Notes under the pieces: model-generated | Told to the model about the DNA's origin: nothing | What the model saw: only the letters and a program-made list of their open reading frames with translations | Database searches by the model: none | Assembly: GCF_000212855.1 (NCBI RefSeq) | Contig: NZ_GL890993.1 | Span: 824,683-888,682 of the forward strand | Direction: 5' to 3' | Source: Streptococcus sanguinis SK355 | GTDB taxonomy: Bacteria; Bacillota; Bacilli; Lactobacillales; Streptococcaceae | DNA: 64,000 nucleotides | Position numbers and translations under genes: made by a program | Part shown: positions 16,434-25,472 of the stretch, in pieces | Layout: the number at the start of each line of letters is the position of its first letter | How positions within the stretch are numbered: position 1 is the first letter of the stretch

Positions 16434-18935
16434 ATGGCTTATTATAATCACAAAGAAATTGAGCCCAAGTGGCAGAAATATTGGGCGGAGCACCATACAT
16501 TTAAGACAGGTACGGACAAGGACAAGCCTAACTTTTATGCGCTGGACATGTTTCCTTACCCATCAGGAGCGGGGCTCCATGTAGGGCATCCGGAGGGCTA
16601 CACGGCGACAGATATCCTCAGCCGCTACAAGCGAGCTCAGGGCTATAACGTCCTTCATCCTATGGGCTGGGATGCCTTTGGCCTGCCGGCTGAGCAATAC
16701 GCCATGGATACAGGAAATGATCCGGCTGACTTTACAGCGGAAAACATTGCCAACTTTAAGCGTCAAATCAACGCTCTTGGCTTTTCCTATGACTGGGACC
16801 GGGAGGTCAATACAACTGACCCTAACTACTACAAGTGGACCCAGTGGATTTTTACCAAGCTTTACGAAAAAGGCCTGGCTTATGAAGCTGAAGTGCCAGT
16901 AAACTGGGTTGAAGAGCTGGGAACGGCTATTGCCAATGAGGAAGTCCTGCCAGACGGAACATCTGAGCGCGGTGGCTATCCAGTCGTCCGCAAGCCCATG
17001 CGTCAGTGGATGTTGAAAATCACAGCCTATGCAGAACGTTTGCTCAATGACTTAGAGGAGCTGGACTGGCCAGAGTCTATCAAGGATATGCAGCGCAACT
17101 GGATCGGCAAGTCAACCGGTGCCAATGTAACCTTCAAGATTAAGGATACAGACAAGGACTTCACCGTCTTTACGACTCGTCCGGACACCCTTTTTGGTGC
17201 GACCTATGCTGTTTTGGCTCCAGAGCATGCTCTCGTTGATGCCATTACAAGTGCAGAACAAGCCCAAGCAGTTGCAGACTACAAACATGCAGCTAGCCTC
17301 AAATCCGACCTAGCTCGGACTGATTTGGCTAAGGAGAAGACCGGTGTCTGGACAGGAGCTTATGCTATCAATCCTGTCAATGGCAAGGAAATCCCAATCT
17401 GGATTGCCGACTATGTACTTGCAAGCTACGGAACAGGGGCTATCATGGCCGTTCCTGCGCACGATGAGCGCGACTGGGAGTTTGCTAAGCAGTTTGATTT
17501 AGAGATTATTCCGGTTCTAGAGGGTGGCAATGTTGCTGAAGCTGCTTATACAGAAGACGGTCCGCATATTAACTCCGGCTTCCTAGATGGCTTGGACAAG
17601 GCTGCCGCGATTGACAAGATGGTTGCTTGGCTGGAAGCAGAAGGTGTCGGAAATGAAAAAGTCACCTATCGCTTGCGCGACTGGCTCTTTAGCCGTCAAC
17701 GCTACTGGGGTGAGCCGATTCCCATCATTCATTGGGAAGACGGGACTTCAACAGCAGTTCCTGAAAATGAATTGCCGCTAGTCTTGCCTGTAACCAAGGA
17801 TATCCGTCCTTCTGGTACCGGTGAAAGCCCTCTGGCTAATCTGACTGACTGGCTGGAAGTGACTCGGGAAGATGGTGTCAAAGGACGCCGCGAAACCAAC
17901 ACCATGCCTCAATGGGCTGGTTCTAGCTGGTATTACCTGCGTTACATTGACCCACACAACAATGAGAAATTAGCAGACGAAGAGCTGCTCAAGGCTTGGC
18001 TGCCAGTTGACATTTATATCGGTGGCGCAGAGCACGCTGTGCTCCATCTCCTCTATGCTCGCTTCTGGCACAAATTCCTCTATGATATCGGAGTGGTTCC
18101 GACCAAAGAGCCTTTCCAAAAACTCTTTAACCAAGGAATGATTCTGGGGACTAGCTACCGTGACAGCCGTGGTGCTCTTGTGGCGACAGATAAAGTAGAG
18201 AAACGCAACGGTTCTTTCTTCAACATCGAAACGGGAGAAGAACTGGAGCAAGCACCAGCCAAGATGTCTAAATCTCTGAAGAATGTGGTCAACCCTGACG
18301 ATGTAGTAGAGCAGTATGGTGCCGATACACTGCGTGTCTATGAAATGTTCATGGGGCCGCTGGATGCTTCCATCGCTTGGAGCGAGGAAGGTCTGGAAGG
18401 CAGCCGTAAGTTCCTGGATCGGGTCTATCGTCTCCTTAACTCTAAGGAGCTGGTCTCTGAAAATAGCGGAGCTTTGGACAAGGTCTACCATGAAACAGTC
18501 AAGTCTGTCACAGAGCAGATTGAGGAGCTCAAGTTTAACACAGCCATTGCCCAGCTCATGATCTTTGTTAACGCAGCCAACAAGGAAGAAAAACTCTATG
18601 TCGAATATGCTAAAGGTTTCATTCAATTGCTTGCGCCTTTTGCACCGCACTTGGCTGAAGAACTCTGGCAGGCAGTAGCTCAAACTGGCAAGAGCATTTC
18701 CTACGTAGCTTGGCCAACTTATGACGAAAGCAAGTTGGTTGAGGCAGAGGTCGAAATCGTAGTGCAAATCAAGGGTAAAGTCCGTGCTAAGCTAGTTGTA
18801 GCTAAGGACTTGAGCCGTGAGGAATTGCAGGAAATCGCTCTGGCAGATGAGAAAATCAAGTCAGAAATTGCCGGCAAAGAAGTTGTTAAAGTGATTAGTG
18901 TGCCGAATAAACTAGTTAATATCGTGGTGAAATAA
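16434..18935 (+). CDS. leuS: Leucyl-tRNA synthetase
   Basis: The 833-residue class I synthetase charges tRNA-Leu in the cytoplasm. The HIGH-type motif appears as HVGH in [17 protein letters not shown] (about residues 40-55), and KMSKS near residue 615. The CP1 editing domain is present, with the [10 protein letters not shown] signature. [14 protein letters not shown] is a conserved catalytic-domain stretch. The open frame extends 38 codons upstream, but ATG at 16434 is chosen because GGAG sits 7 bases before it, the promoter -10 lies inside the extension, and family proteins start at this YNHKEIE sequence. In S. pneumoniae leuS likewise follows the PTS/gldA locus. Monocistronic. Confidence 0.97.
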   Translation: MAYYNHKEIEPKWQKYWAEHHTFKTGTDKDKPNFYALDMFPYPSGAGLHVGHPEGYTATDILSRYKRAQGYNVLHPMGWDAFGLPAEQYAMDTGNDPADFTAENIANFKRQINALGFSYDWDREVNTTDPNYYKWTQWIFTKLYEKGLAYEAEVPVNWVEELGTAIANEEVLPDGTSERGGYPVVRKPMRQWMLKITAYAERLLNDLEELDWPESIKDMQRNWIGKSTGANVTFKIKDTDKDFTVFTTRPDTLFGATYAVLAPEHALVDAITSAEQAQAVADYKHAASLKSDLARTDLAKEKTGVWTGAYAINPVNGKEIPIWIADYVLASYGTGAIMAVPAHDERDWEFAKQFDLEIIPVLEGGNVAEAAYTEDGPHINSGFLDGLDKAAAIDKMVAWLEAEGVGNEKVTYRLRDWLFSRQRYWGEPIPIIHWEDGTSTAVPENELPLVLPVTKDIRPSGTGESPLANLTDWLEVTREDGVKGRRETNTMPQWAGSSWYYLRYIDPHNNEKLADEELLKAWLPVDIYIGGAEHAVLHLLYARFWHKFLYDIGVVPTKEPFQKLFNQGMILGTSYRDSRGALVATDKVEKRNGSFFNIETGEELEQAPAKMSKSLKNVVNPDDVVEQYGADTLRVYEMFMGPLDASIAWSEEGLEGSRKFLDRVYRLLNSKELVSENSGALDKVYHETVKSVTEQIEELKFNTAIAQLMIFVNAANKEEKLYVEYAKGFIQLLAPFAPHLAEELWQAVAQTGKSISYVAWPTYDESKLVEAEVEIVVQIKGKVRAKLVVAKDLSREELQEIALADEKIKSEIAGKEVVKVISVPNKLVNIVVK

Positions 18936-19018
18936 TTAGTTTGTTTATTGCATTTGCAGGAGATTTCAATCAAGTCCTCATTAGACAACAAAATGCTATT
19001 GCTATCAACTACAAAGAA

Positions 19019-19048
19019 GACCTTGAGAAAATTTTCTCAAGGTCTTTT
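19019..19048. terminator. Bidirectional rho-independent terminator
   Basis: GACCTTGAGAA (19019-19029) pairs with TTCTCAAGGTC (19034-19044), with an A-rich left and T-rich right flank. It serves leuS and the opposing LtrA remnant. Confidence 0.85.
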
Positions 19049-19049
19049 G

Positions 19050-19640
19050 TTAGAACAATTCCCAATTAGGTGTTGAGAATTTCTTGGTTTGGGTCATATA
19101 AAAATATGTGAAATGGATTTCCATTGCCAAGGTCATCAGGGTTGCGATAGCAATGACGATGGTTGGGTTGTCTGAGAACAGAAGGGAAAGAAGCAGTCCG
19201 ATAAGGAAGAATGTAGCTTGTAAGCCATAATAGATTTTGTCATACTTGAGGTAACTCTTGTTGAAGCGACCATTTGACAAGACCGTAGCTTGGAAGAGCC
19301 CGATACCAGCATAGAAGAAGCTAGTCGCAAAGAGGTGGTGAGCTTCAGGATTGACCAAGAAACTCATAGAAACAGTGACCATAATCAAACCAATGAAAAT
19401 CGGATAGTGGCTGTAAATCAAGAAGATTCCTTTATTCTCCCCTTCCTCATCAATAGCATGGTCAAACTGACCGAAATAGTTCATAAAGAGGTTGATCATG
19501 ATGATGAAGTAAAGGATAGAATGAATGGAGAAATGTTCAAGGGTAAAGAAATCAGCTAGTCCCATAATCATCTCACCAAAAGTGATGATAACTAAAAGCG
19601 AAATGCGTTCAATCAGGTGGGGCAGGTTGATTTGATTCGG
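19050..19640 (-). pseudogene. LtrA-family membrane protein, 5'-truncated remnant
   Basis: The minus strand encodes about 195 residues matching only the C-terminal half of a low-temperature-requirement A (LtrA) type protein. It begins at INLPHLIERISLLVIITFGEM and continues through five or more hydrophobic helices to TPNWELF. LtrA-family proteins are usually near 370-400 residues, so the first half is missing. Upstream of about 19640 the frame reads through sequence belonging to an AraC-type gene on the other strand, giving nonsense residues. No sensible start or ribosome-binding site is available. It is probably not expressed as a working protein. The boundary is placed where LtrA similarity ends, by eye. 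Confidence 0.75.
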
Positions 19641-20189
19641 ACGGGAACAGGCGAAGCGATTGTCCCAGTGCATGTCGGGACTCCTTATACTTATGAAGAA
19701 GCCGGCGCTAGTATTTTTGGATGCCAAGTGGAAGTAATGGAAGGGAATGAACTGGTCTTTAAAAAAGCTGACTTAGAGAAGCCTTTCCTCATGGCCAATA
19801 ATGTCATGTTAGACTACCTAGAACCTCAACTCAAGGAACGCTTAGCAGAAGCAATGACCAGTGAAAGTTTCACAGGTATCGTCCAGCAGAAACTTTACCA
19901 GGCTATTCCAAGTGGTTCCTTTACCATCGAAGATATAGCAGCATCATTAGGTATTAGCAGTCGTACCTTACAACGGAACCTGACTGCAGAAGGAACCAAA
20001 TTTAATCAAGAATTGCAAAATGTTCAAAAAATCCTAGCCTTTGGTTATTTCAAAAATCCTGACATGACAACGGATGATGTAGCCTATTTGCTTGGTTATT
20101 CGGAAGTATCTTCCTTCTCACGAGCCTTTAAAAAGTGGACAGGAAAGACGATATCGGAGTATCGAGAAGAGATTCAGAAGCAATCCTAA
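19617..20189 (+). pseudogene. AraC-family regulator, 5'-truncated remnant
   Basis: The plus strand encodes the C-terminal part of an AraC regulator. The tail of the sensor domain (GTGEAIVPVHVGTPYTYEEA onward) is followed by an intact two-HTH DNA-binding domain (about residues 100-185; FTIEDIAASLGISSRTLQRN and DDVAYLLGYSEVSSFSRAFKKWTG). Roughly the first 130 residues of a usual protein are absent. Coding sequence overlaps the LtrA remnant at 19617-19640 in opposite orientation, marking a deletion joint. GTG at 19617 opens the frame, but no ribosome-binding site supports it. Expression of a truncated DNA-binding protein cannot be excluded. Confidence 0.75.
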
Positions 20190-20267
20190 AATCAGAAATA
20201 TTTTTAATAAGCATAAGATAATACCATCTGGTGTTTTTATTTTTTTAAAGAATTTCAACCTTTTTGC

Positions 20268-20330
20268 TTGACAAGTGAGTAATCACTCACTATAATAGGT
20301 TCATATTTAGTAAGTGAGTAATCACTCACA
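20268..20330 (+). promoter_or_regulatory. ABC exporter promoter with two TetR-type operators
   Basis: TTGACA (20268-20273) and TATAAT (20291-20296) are 17 bases apart. GTGAGT-AATC-ACTCAC fills the spacer (20275-20290) and recurs just before the ribosome-binding site (20314-20329), 39 bases on. The TetR gene at 22189 in the same operon is the likely repressor. Confidence 0.85.
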
Positions 20331-20343
20331 AAGGAGGAAGTAA

Positions 20344-21060
20344 ATGAAAACATTACTACATTTACAAGATTTAGTAAAATCTTTTGACCATCAAATAGTT
20401 CTGAATCATGTCAGCTTTGAATTGCAGACAGGAGAAATTATAGGCTTAATTGGTCCGTCTGGTGCTGGTAAATCAACTATGATTAAGACCACGTTAGGAA
20501 TGGAAAAGGCTGATGGAGGCGTAGCTTTAGTGTTAAATCACACTATGCCCAATCGCTATATTTTAGGAGATATTGGCTATATGGCCCAATCAGATGCCTT
20601 ATATGAGGCTTTGTCAGGTCAAGAAAATCTGGAATTTTTTGGTCAGCTAAAAGGGCTATCCAAAAGAGATCTGACAGCTGAAATTGCCCATGTGGCTCAA
20701 GTTGTGGATCTGACAGAGCATTTGAATAAAACTGTATCCGGTTATTCTGGAGGGATGAAACGACGCTTGTCTTTAGCCATCGCGCTTCTGGGAAATCCTC
20801 AGCTCTTGATTTTGGACGAACCGACAGTTGGAATTGACCCTTCTCTTCGGAAGAAAATCTGGAAAGAATTATTCGCGCTTAGAGACAATGGGGTTGGGGT
20901 ATTAGTTACTACCCATGTTATGGATGAAGCAGAGTTAACGGATAAGGTCGGCTTATTATTAGGTGGAAAAATCATTGCTTTTGATACACCGCAACACTTA
21001 AAAGAAAGTTATCAAGTTTCAAGTATTGAAGAAGTATTTTTGAAAGCAGAAGGAGAGTAA
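20344..21060 (+). CDS. ABC transporter ATP-binding protein (ABC-2 exporter type)
   Basis: This 238-residue ATPase has Walker A GPSGAGKST, a Q-loop at IGYMAQSDALYE, the signature SGYSGGMKRRLS, Walker B LLILDEPTVG and the switch His in VTTHVMDEAE. It belongs to the drug-export/daunorubicin type that pairs with ABC-2 permeases, here the next gene. AAAGGAGG precedes the ATG. Expression is probably off until an inducer releases the TetR repressor encoded downstream. The exported compound is unknown; drug or antimicrobial efflux is the usual role of such TetR-linked pairs. Confidence 0.95.
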   Translation: MKTLLHLQDLVKSFDHQIVLNHVSFELQTGEIIGLIGPSGAGKSTMIKTTLGMEKADGGVALVLNHTMPNRYILGDIGYMAQSDALYEALSGQENLEFFGQLKGLSKRDLTAEIAHVAQVVDLTEHLNKTVSGYSGGMKRRLSLAIALLGNPQLLILDEPTVGIDPSLRKKIWKELFALRDNGVGVLVTTHVMDEAELTDKVGLLLGGKIIAFDTPQHLKESYQVSSIEEVFLKAEGE

Positions 21061-21061
21061 G

Positions 21062-22144
21062 ATGAGAACCATTGCTATTGCTAAAAAAGTTATCAAAGAA
21101 TTGCTTCGTGATAAACGAACCTTGGCTATGATGTTTGTAGCGCCGGTATTTATTATGTGGCTGATGAACCTCATGTTTTCAGCTAGTACAACCGTGAATG
21201 TCAAGTTAGCGACACAAGATCTACCAACTGGTTTGGTAACGAAAATGGATGAGCTCGATCATGTGGACATCGAGACTTATCAAGACTTATATCAGGCCAA
21301 AGAAGCGCTAGCAAATGAAAAAGTCGATGCTGTGATTTCTTATAAAGATGGTGAGTATCAGGTCGACTACGCAAATACAGATGCCTCCAAGACATCTATG
21401 ATACGACAAGTGTTACGAACAAGTATCGCCAGTGAAGGCACCGATCAGTTACTATCTCGTGTCAAACAAGCTCTTCCACAATTGAAATTAGATGCAAAGG
21501 CGCCTGAAATCAAAGAATCTTACCAATATGGAGATAAAAATACTGGATTCTTTGCACGTATGATTCCAATTTTAATTGGCTTTGTGGTCTTCTTCTTTGT
21601 CTTTTTGATTTCTGGTATGGCACTTTTGAAAGAGCGCACAAGTGGAACCTTGGATCGCTTGTTAGCAACCCCAGTGAAACGTTCTGAAATCGTCTATGGC
21701 TATATGTTGTCTTATGGTATTATTGCGATTTTTCAAACGGCAGTTGTCGTCTTAGCAGCAATTTGGCTACTAGATGTAGAAGTTGTAGGAAATATTTTAA
21801 ATGTTATAATAGTTAATGTGGTACTGGCTCTTGTAGCACTAGCTTTTGGGATTCTCTTGTCTACTCTAGCAAAATCAGAATTCCAAATGATGCAATTTAT
21901 TCCTCTCGTGATTATGCCTCAACTCTTTTTCTCAGGGATTATTCCATTGTCATCCATGGGAGAATGGGCTCTAACTGTGGGAAGATTTTTGCCATTAACC
22001 TATTCTGGTGATGCAATAAGCCAGATTATTCTTTACGGACACAATCTTGGTGATATTTTGTCAAATCTTGGTGCTTTAATGATTTTCCTGATCATTTTAA
22101 CAATTCTCAATATTGTTGGATTGCGTCGTTATCGTAAAGTATAA
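21062..22144 (+). CDS. ABC-2 type permease
   Basis: The 360-residue product has one N-terminal helix (residues 20-40), a large extracellular domain (about 45-155), then five helices in the C-terminal half (from IPILIGFVVFFFVFLISGM), the plan of ABC2_membrane_3 exporters. KERTSGTLDRLLATPVKRSEI is the conserved coupling region and FFSGIIPLSSMG the typical late motif. It follows the ATPase gene by a single base, with the ribosome-binding site GGAG inside the latter, so the two form one transporter. Substrate unknown. Confidence 0.94.
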   Translation: MRTIAIAKKVIKELLRDKRTLAMMFVAPVFIMWLMNLMFSASTTVNVKLATQDLPTGLVTKMDELDHVDIETYQDLYQAKEALANEKVDAVISYKDGEYQVDYANTDASKTSMIRQVLRTSIASEGTDQLLSRVKQALPQLKLDAKAPEIKESYQYGDKNTGFFARMIPILIGFVVFFFVFLISGMALLKERTSGTLDRLLATPVKRSEIVYGYMLSYGIIAIFQTAVVVLAAIWLLDVEVVGNILNVIIVNVVLALVALAFGILLSTLAKSEFQMMQFIPLVIMPQLFFSGIIPLSSMGEWALTVGRFLPLTYSGDAISQIILYGHNLGDILSNLGALMIFLIILTILNIVGLRRYRKV

Positions 22145-22188
22145 TAAGTGATAGATAAGAACAAAAGAGGAAGACGTGAGGGAACGAA

Positions 22189-22812
22189 ATGACTGAAAAT
22201 ATTTTTGACTCTTTTGAGGATTACTTAGAGGGAGCTGCCTACCCCAAGGGAAAAAAGAAAATCATGCAAGCAGCAGTTGATCTCATATCAACAAAGGGCT
22301 ACAATGGAACTTCCACTCTGCAAATTGCGGAGTATGCTGGACTCAGTCAGGCGACTCTGTTCAAGTATTTTAAAACTAAGGAAGACCTTTTAACAGCTAT
22401 TTTGCATCCTGTCCTTCCTAGTCTGTTTGGAAGTTTTTTAGACCAGCTGTTGATTTTACAGACAACCGAGGAGAAAATTCACTATTTAGTCCATGATCGA
22501 ATGGCTTACCTCAAAACAAATCAAGCCTTGTTGAAAATAATTTTGCAGGAGATGTTATCAAATAATAAATTGAAGCAAGAACAGACACTTATTTGGAATC
22601 TTCTTCAGGATAAAATTATAGAGCTTCGTACTCAATTAGGGATCGATGCACGTGTCAATCCAGAAATCTCAATTGAACAAATGATTCGGATCTTTACAGG
22701 TCCTTTAATAGCTTACTTTGCTCAATTATATATCATTGGGGACAATGGCGAAATAAGGGAAGAAGACTTAGATTTGTTAGAAAAACAGATCTTAGGTGGC
22801 TTGTGGAGATGA
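22189..22812 (+). CDS. TetR-family transcriptional regulator
   Basis: The 207-residue protein has an N-terminal TetR HTH (about residues 20-65; STLQIAEYAGLSQATLFKYFKTKEDLL) after a short N-terminal extension. The C-terminal helical ligand domain is divergent. It is the third gene of the exporter operon. The two matching dyads at 20275-20290 and 20314-20329 are its probable binding sites, which would make the operon self-repressing. The inducer is unknown but is commonly the exported compound. Confidence 0.93.
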   Translation: MTENIFDSFEDYLEGAAYPKGKKKIMQAAVDLISTKGYNGTSTLQIAEYAGLSQATLFKYFKTKEDLLTAILHPVLPSLFGSFLDQLLILQTTEEKIHYLVHDRMAYLKTNQALLKIILQEMLSNNKLKQEQTLIWNLLQDKIIELRTQLGIDARVNPEISIEQMIRIFTGPLIAYFAQLYIIGDNGEIREEDLDLLEKQILGGLWR

Positions 22813-22918
22813 TACTTGCATTATATTAATGAAGTTTAAGATTTATCTTTGAGAAATATTTTTATTAATCTATTCTTTCTCTTAAATAGTAGAACTTTTC
22901 TCATTTTTCTATTTTCTC

Positions 22919-22957
22919 TTGTATTAGTTCTAGACTTTATTTATAATCATTATAAAT
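22919..22957 (+). promoter_or_regulatory. Promoter with perfect PerR/Fur-type box
   Basis: TTGTAT (22919-22924) and TATAAT (22942-22947) are 17 bases apart. TTATAATCATTATAA (22941-22955) matches the PerR consensus TTATAATnATTATAA exactly and extends to a 9-1-9 dyad at 22939-22957. It covers the -10, so binding would repress. Confidence 0.75.
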
Positions 22958-22981
22958 AAAAAGAAAGAGAAAATTTAAATA

Positions 22982-23671
22982 GTGGAAGAACATAAAATTG
23001 ATACGAACTTTAGTGGTCGGTTGAATATATTGCGGGCCGGGGTTTTAGGAGCTAATGACGGCATTATTTCCATAGCAGGTGTGGTTATTGGGGTGGCTAG
23101 TGCGACGGACGATGTCTGGATTATCTTTCTGTCTGGTTTAGCGGCAGTCTTTGCGGGTGCCTTTTCTATGGCTGGAGGAGAGTATGTTTCTGTTTCTACT
23201 CAAAAGGATACAGAGGAAGCTGCTGTTGCCAGAGAGCGGGAGCTTTTAGAGAAAAATCCAGATATTGCTAGGCAGTCTCTCTATGCTGCCTATGTTCAAA
23301 ATGGCGAGTGTGAGACTTCTGCCCAGCTCATGACTAATCGGGCTTTTCTCCAAGATCCGTTGGAGGCTTTGGTAGAGGAAAAATATGGAATCGAGATTGA
23401 GGAGTTCACTAATCCCTGGCATGCTGCCGTATCAAGCTTTTTAGCCTTTGCTGTTGGTGCGCTTTTTCCTATGATTACCATTATCATGCTTCCAGCCAGC
23501 ATTCGTATCTGGGCAACCGTACTAATCGTGGCCTTGGCCCTTTTGGGAACAGGTTATACCAGCGCTAGATTGGGCAAAGCACCACTCAAAAATGCTATGA
23601 TTCGCAACCTCGTTATTGGTCTTTTAACCATGGCGGTCACCTATGCAGTAGGGCAGGTGTTTGCAATTTAG
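22982..23671 (+). CDS. VIT1/CCC1-family Fe2+/Mn2+ transporter
   Basis: The 229-residue protein has about five transmembrane segments. It shows VIT/CCC1 signatures: GRLNILRAGVLGANDGIIS, GAFSMAGGEYVSVSTQKD (the metal-path helix) and NPWHAAVSSFLAFAVGALFP. In bacteria these proteins move iron or manganese across the membrane, probably as efflux. A perfect PerR-type box over the promoter links it to metal or peroxide control. GTG at 22982 is the chosen start; the ribosome-binding site (AAGAGA) is weak, but the following EEHKIDTNFSGRL aligns with family starts. It is a single gene. Confidence 0.92.
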   Translation: MEEHKIDTNFSGRLNILRAGVLGANDGIISIAGVVIGVASATDDVWIIFLSGLAAVFAGAFSMAGGEYVSVSTQKDTEEAAVARERELLEKNPDIARQSLYAAYVQNGECETSAQLMTNRAFLQDPLEALVEEKYGIEIEEFTNPWHAAVSSFLAFAVGALFPMITIIMLPASIRIWATVLIVALALLGTGYTSARLGKAPLKNAMIRNLVIGLLTMAVTYAVGQVFAI

Positions 23672-23807
23672 ATAGTAGAAAAAATTGAAATCAGTAGTTT
23701 TACTGGCTTTTTGCATTATCGAATCTAGAGAAAAATCGAGCTTTAACTATTATCTGAATGAGTTTAGCGCCCTTTTTCCTATTCTCTAATTCCCAAGTTC
23801 GAGAGAA

Positions 23808-23832
23808 AGAAGTGCGTGGCACTTCTTTTTTG
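23808..23832 (+). terminator. Rho-independent terminator upstream of pgk
   Basis: AGAAGTGC (23808-23815) and GCACTTCT (23819-23826) pair across a 3-base loop, followed by Ts. It would insulate pgk from the metal transporter transcript. Confidence 0.75.
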
Positions 23833-23871
23833 TGAAAATTTTCTTTATATCAAGAAAACTTTTGGAAAATA

Positions 23872-23880
23872 TGATATAAT
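23872..23880 (+). promoter_or_regulatory. pgk extended -10 promoter
   Basis: TGaTATAAT at 23872-23880 lies 36 bases before the pgk ATG. No convincing -35 is seen. Confidence 0.65.
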
Positions 23881-23916
23881 AGGTGCGTATAAAATATGAA
23901 AAGGAGTTTTTGTAAC

Positions 23917-25113
23917 ATGGCAAAACTTACTGTTAAAGACGTTGATTTGAAAGGTAAAAAAGTCCTCGTTCGTGTAGACTTTAACGTACCATTGAAAGAC
24001 GGAGTGATTACAAATGACAACCGTATCACTGCTGCTCTTCCAACTATTAAATACATCATTGAGCAAGGCGGTCGTGCAATTCTCTTCTCTCACCTTGGAC
24101 GTGTCAAAGAAGAAGCAGACAAAGAAGGTAAATCACTTGCACCAGTTGCTGCAGACTTGGCTGCTAAACTTGGTCAAGACGTTGTTTTCCCAGGTGTCAC
24201 TCGTGGTGCTGAATTGGAAACAGCTATCAATGCTCTTGAAGATGGACAAGTTCTTTTGGTTGAAAACACTCGTTTTGAAGATGTGGACGGCAAGAAAGAA
24301 TCTAAAAACGATCCTGAACTTGGTAAATACTGGGCATCACTTGGAGATGGTATCTTCGTAAATGATGCATTTGGTACAGCTCACCGTGCACACGCATCTA
24401 ACGTTGGTATCTCGGCAAACGTTGAAAAAGCTGTTGCTGGATTCCTTCTTGAAAACGAAATTGCCTACATCCAAGAAGCTGTTGAAACTCCAGAACGTCC
24501 ATTCGTAGCCATTCTTGGTGGTTCAAAAGTATCTGACAAGATCGGTGTTATCGAAAACTTGCTTGAAAAAGCTGATAAAGTCCTTATCGGTGGTGGTATG
24601 ACTTACACATTCTACAAAGCACAAGGTATCGAAATCGGTAACTCACTTGTAGAAGAAGACAAATTGGATGTTGCGAAAGCTCTTCTTGAAAAAGCAAACG
24701 GCAAATTGATCTTGCCAGTTGACTCTAAAGAAGCAAATGCTTTTGCGGACTACACTGAAGTACGTGATACTGAAGGTGAAGCAGTGGATCCAGGCTTCCT
24801 TGGCCTTGATATCGGTCCTAAATCTATCGCTAAATTTGATGAAGCCTTGACTGGTGCGAAGACTGTTGTTTGGAATGGACCTATGGGTGTATTTGAAAAC
24901 CCTGACTTCCAAGCTGGTACAATCGGTGTTATGGACGCTATCGTGAAACAACCTGGCGTAAAATCAATCATCGGTGGTGGTGACTCAGCTGCCGCAGCCA
25001 TCAACCTTGGCCGTGCAGACAAGTTCTCATGGATTTCTACTGGTGGTGGTGCATCAATGGAACTCCTTGAAGGTAAAGTATTACCAGGACTTGCAGCATT
25101 GACAGAGAAATAA
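23917..25113 (+). CDS. pgk: Phosphoglycerate kinase
   Basis: The 398-residue glycolytic enzyme converts 1,3-bisphosphoglycerate and ADP to 3-phosphoglycerate and ATP. Diagnostic sequences: [15 protein letters not shown] near the N-terminus, [42 protein letters not shown] and the C-terminal GGGDSAAA. The frame opens 7 codons earlier, but ATG at 23917 is chosen: AGGAG lies 10 bases before it and family proteins start with MAKLTVKD. Codon use is strongly biased, as expected of a highly expressed gene, and differs visibly from neighbouring genes. Monocistronic, with a terminator 56 bases after the stop. Confidence 0.97.
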   Translation: MAKLTVKDVDLKGKKVLVRVDFNVPLKDGVITNDNRITAALPTIKYIIEQGGRAILFSHLGRVKEEADKEGKSLAPVAADLAAKLGQDVVFPGVTRGAELETAINALEDGQVLLVENTRFEDVDGKKESKNDPELGKYWASLGDGIFVNDAFGTAHRAHASNVGISANVEKAVAGFLLENEIAYIQEAVETPERPFVAILGGSKVSDKIGVIENLLEKADKVLIGGGMTYTFYKAQGIEIGNSLVEEDKLDVAKALLEKANGKLILPVDSKEANAFADYTEVRDTEGEAVDPGFLGLDIGPKSIAKFDEALTGAKTVVWNGPMGVFENPDFQAGTIGVMDAIVKQPGVKSIIGGGDSAAAAINLGRADKFSWISTGGGASMELLEGKVLPGLAALTEK

Positions 25114-25169
25114 GCAACAAGCTTAGAAACTTTGATTTTGTAGATAACAAGTACAAAACTGTAATAAGG

Positions 25170-25195
25170 AAAGACTAGTGAAAGCTGGTCTTTTT
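25170..25195 (+). terminator. pgk terminator
   Basis: AAAGACTAG (25170-25178) pairs with CTGGTCTTT (25185-25193, one G-T), followed by Ts. Confidence 0.75.
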
Positions 25196-25301
25196 CTTGT
25201 ATTCTCATTGTCCTGCTGTAGGGAAAAATCCTACAATAAAAATACGTTTTTCCTTGGATGTCTAAATCTGCATAAAGGTAAATAAAACGAGCATAAAATG
25301 C

Positions 25302-25472
25302 TTGCAAAACTGAGAAAAACTTGTTAGGATATAAGATATATATATTTATTCTGATGCTTAAAGAGGGTCAAAATGAGAAAGAAACTTCTGATTGGTGGTT
25401 TCCATTACTTTTTGATTTTCTGAAGGCATGAGAAAACTGCAGACTGTAAAAGTTAGCAGAGGGAGGAGAAAA
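25302..25472 (+). promoter_or_regulatory. Antigen I/II promoter and leader
   Basis: TTGCAA (25302-25307) and the extended -10 TGtTAGGAT (25322-25330) are 17 bases apart. The leader of about 140 bases contains a 16-codon open frame (ATG 25373, stop 25421-25423) with a weak upstream AGAGGG. GGGAGGAG (25461-25468) is the ribosome-binding site for the adhesin. The remainder of 25114-25472 holds only the pgk terminator. Confidence 0.55.

Noticed and set aside
17970..18767. Long minus-strand frame of 265 codons opposite leuS
   Set aside because: It is antisense to a highly conserved gene, resembles no family, and reflects codon bias of leuS.
18950..19052. Short plus-strand frame after leuS (LFIAFAGDFNQVLI)
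   Set aside because: No ribosome-binding site, it runs through the terminator, and it matches nothing I recognise.
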